A DNA stretch of 6,194 nucleotides from Pseudomonadota bacterium. Lineage in GTDB: Bacteria > Pseudomonadota > Gammaproteobacteria > Burkholderiales > Burkholderiaceae_B. The notes under the pieces are model-generated. The model saw only the letters and a program-made list of their open reading frames with translations, searched no databases and was not told the origin of the DNA. Position 1 is the stretch's first letter. Every line of letters begins with the position of its first letter. The position numbers and the translations under genes are program-made. Shown here piece by piece: positions 5,844 through 6,194 of the stretch. The stretch lies in NCBI GenBank assembly GCA_023389535.1, contig JAEWEH010000042.1, positions 1-6,194 of the forward strand. Direction: 5' to 3'.

Positions 5844-6194
5844 TCAGGCGGGTCGAAGCTCCCGCTTCAGGTATTCCACGAAAGCCCGCACCGCCCGCGG
5901 CACGTAGGCGCTATAGGGCCGTATCGCATAAATGGCGTCGCCGAACACACCCACCGGTTTCCAGCCAGGCAGCAGCTCGACCAGCCGGCCCGCGTCGACA
6001 TCGTCGTGCGCACTGAAATCGGGCAGTAGCGCAATGCCCTGGTCCGCCATGACGACGCCTCGCAATGCTTCGCTGTTGTTGGCGCAGAAATTACCCTTTA
6101 CCGCCACGCTTATACGCTCGCCGGGCCGCTTGACGGGCTCGAAGCTCCAGGCGGGAGCCGCTGCCGAACGCAGATAGTACAGGCAGTTGTGCCC
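5844..6194 (-). CDS. LysR-type transcriptional regulator, C-terminal part (runs off the window)
   Basis: The visible 116 residues are the end of an effector-binding domain; the N-terminal winged helix-turn-helix lies beyond base 6194. The frame is open to the window edge, where it begins GHNCLYYL. It then shows AWSFEPV, a GNFCANNSEALR segment, the hallmark ADQGIALLPDF and DAGRLVELLPGW, and a final helix RAVRAFVEYLKREL. This wording fits the large CrgA/DmlR-like group of proteobacterial LysR regulators, normally about 300 residues long, which bind a small-molecule effector and control nearby genes. It converges on the SDR gene with a 34-bp gap, so its own promoter and usual divergent target would be to the right of the window. 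Whether it also controls the glycerate operon is unknown. A GTG at 6105-6107 is internal, not a start. Confidence 0.9.
   Translation of the reverse strand, partial: GHNCLYYLRSAAAPAWSFEPVKRPGERISVAVKGNFCANNSEALRGVVMADQGIALLPDFSAHDDVDAGRLVELLPGWKPVGVFGDAIYAIRPYSAYVPRAVRAFVEYLKRELRPA

Overview
This GC-rich, tightly packed stretch of bacterial chromosome looks like a betaproteobacterium, most likely Alcaligenaceae (Bordetella/Achromobacter/Pusillimonas-like). That is inferred from base composition, the wording of the proteins (especially the glycerate-dehydrogenase-type enzyme) and the LysR-type regulator; nothing in the window fixes a genus. I see no rRNA, tRNA, CRISPR array, insertion sequence, integrase or phage gene.

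Layout. Bases 1-170 have no convincing gene and hold a short 37-bp-period tandem repeat (30-117). Two minus-strand genes follow: a beta-class glutathione S-transferase (171-779) and, upstream of it in the direction of transcription, a cytosolic family S9 (prolyl-oligopeptidase-type) serine peptidase (879-2759). A 100-bp intergenic region with a small palindrome separates the peptidase from a divergent plus-strand operon. The operon has three genes with gaps of 15 and 16 nt: a D-2-hydroxyacid dehydrogenase of the glycerate dehydrogenase/hydroxypyruvate reductase type (2860-3831), a type I glycerate kinase (3847-5010) and a gluconate-5-dehydrogenase-like SDR oxidoreductase (5027-5809). A convergent LysR-type regulator, of which only the C-terminal 116 residues are present, closes the window (5844-6194).

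How the genes may work together. The dehydrogenase and kinase form a recognisable glycerate module: hydroxypyruvate (or a related 2-keto acid) is reduced to D-glycerate and phosphorylated to a phosphoglycerate that enters lower glycolysis. The SDR probably acts one step earlier, oxidising or reducing a sugar acid or short polyol acid that feeds this module; its substrate cannot be read from sequence. Both dehydrogenases lack an acidic residue at the end of the second Rossmann strand and carry an Arg nearby, which suggests NADP(H). The GST and the peptidase look like unrelated housekeeping or stress functions.

This is mostly an ordinary metabolic region. I did not find a convincing undescribed system. 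The items most worth a second look are the 37-bp tandem repeat, the substrate of the three-gene operon, the start region of the dehydrogenase, and the perfect 14-bp palindrome on the SDR stop codon.
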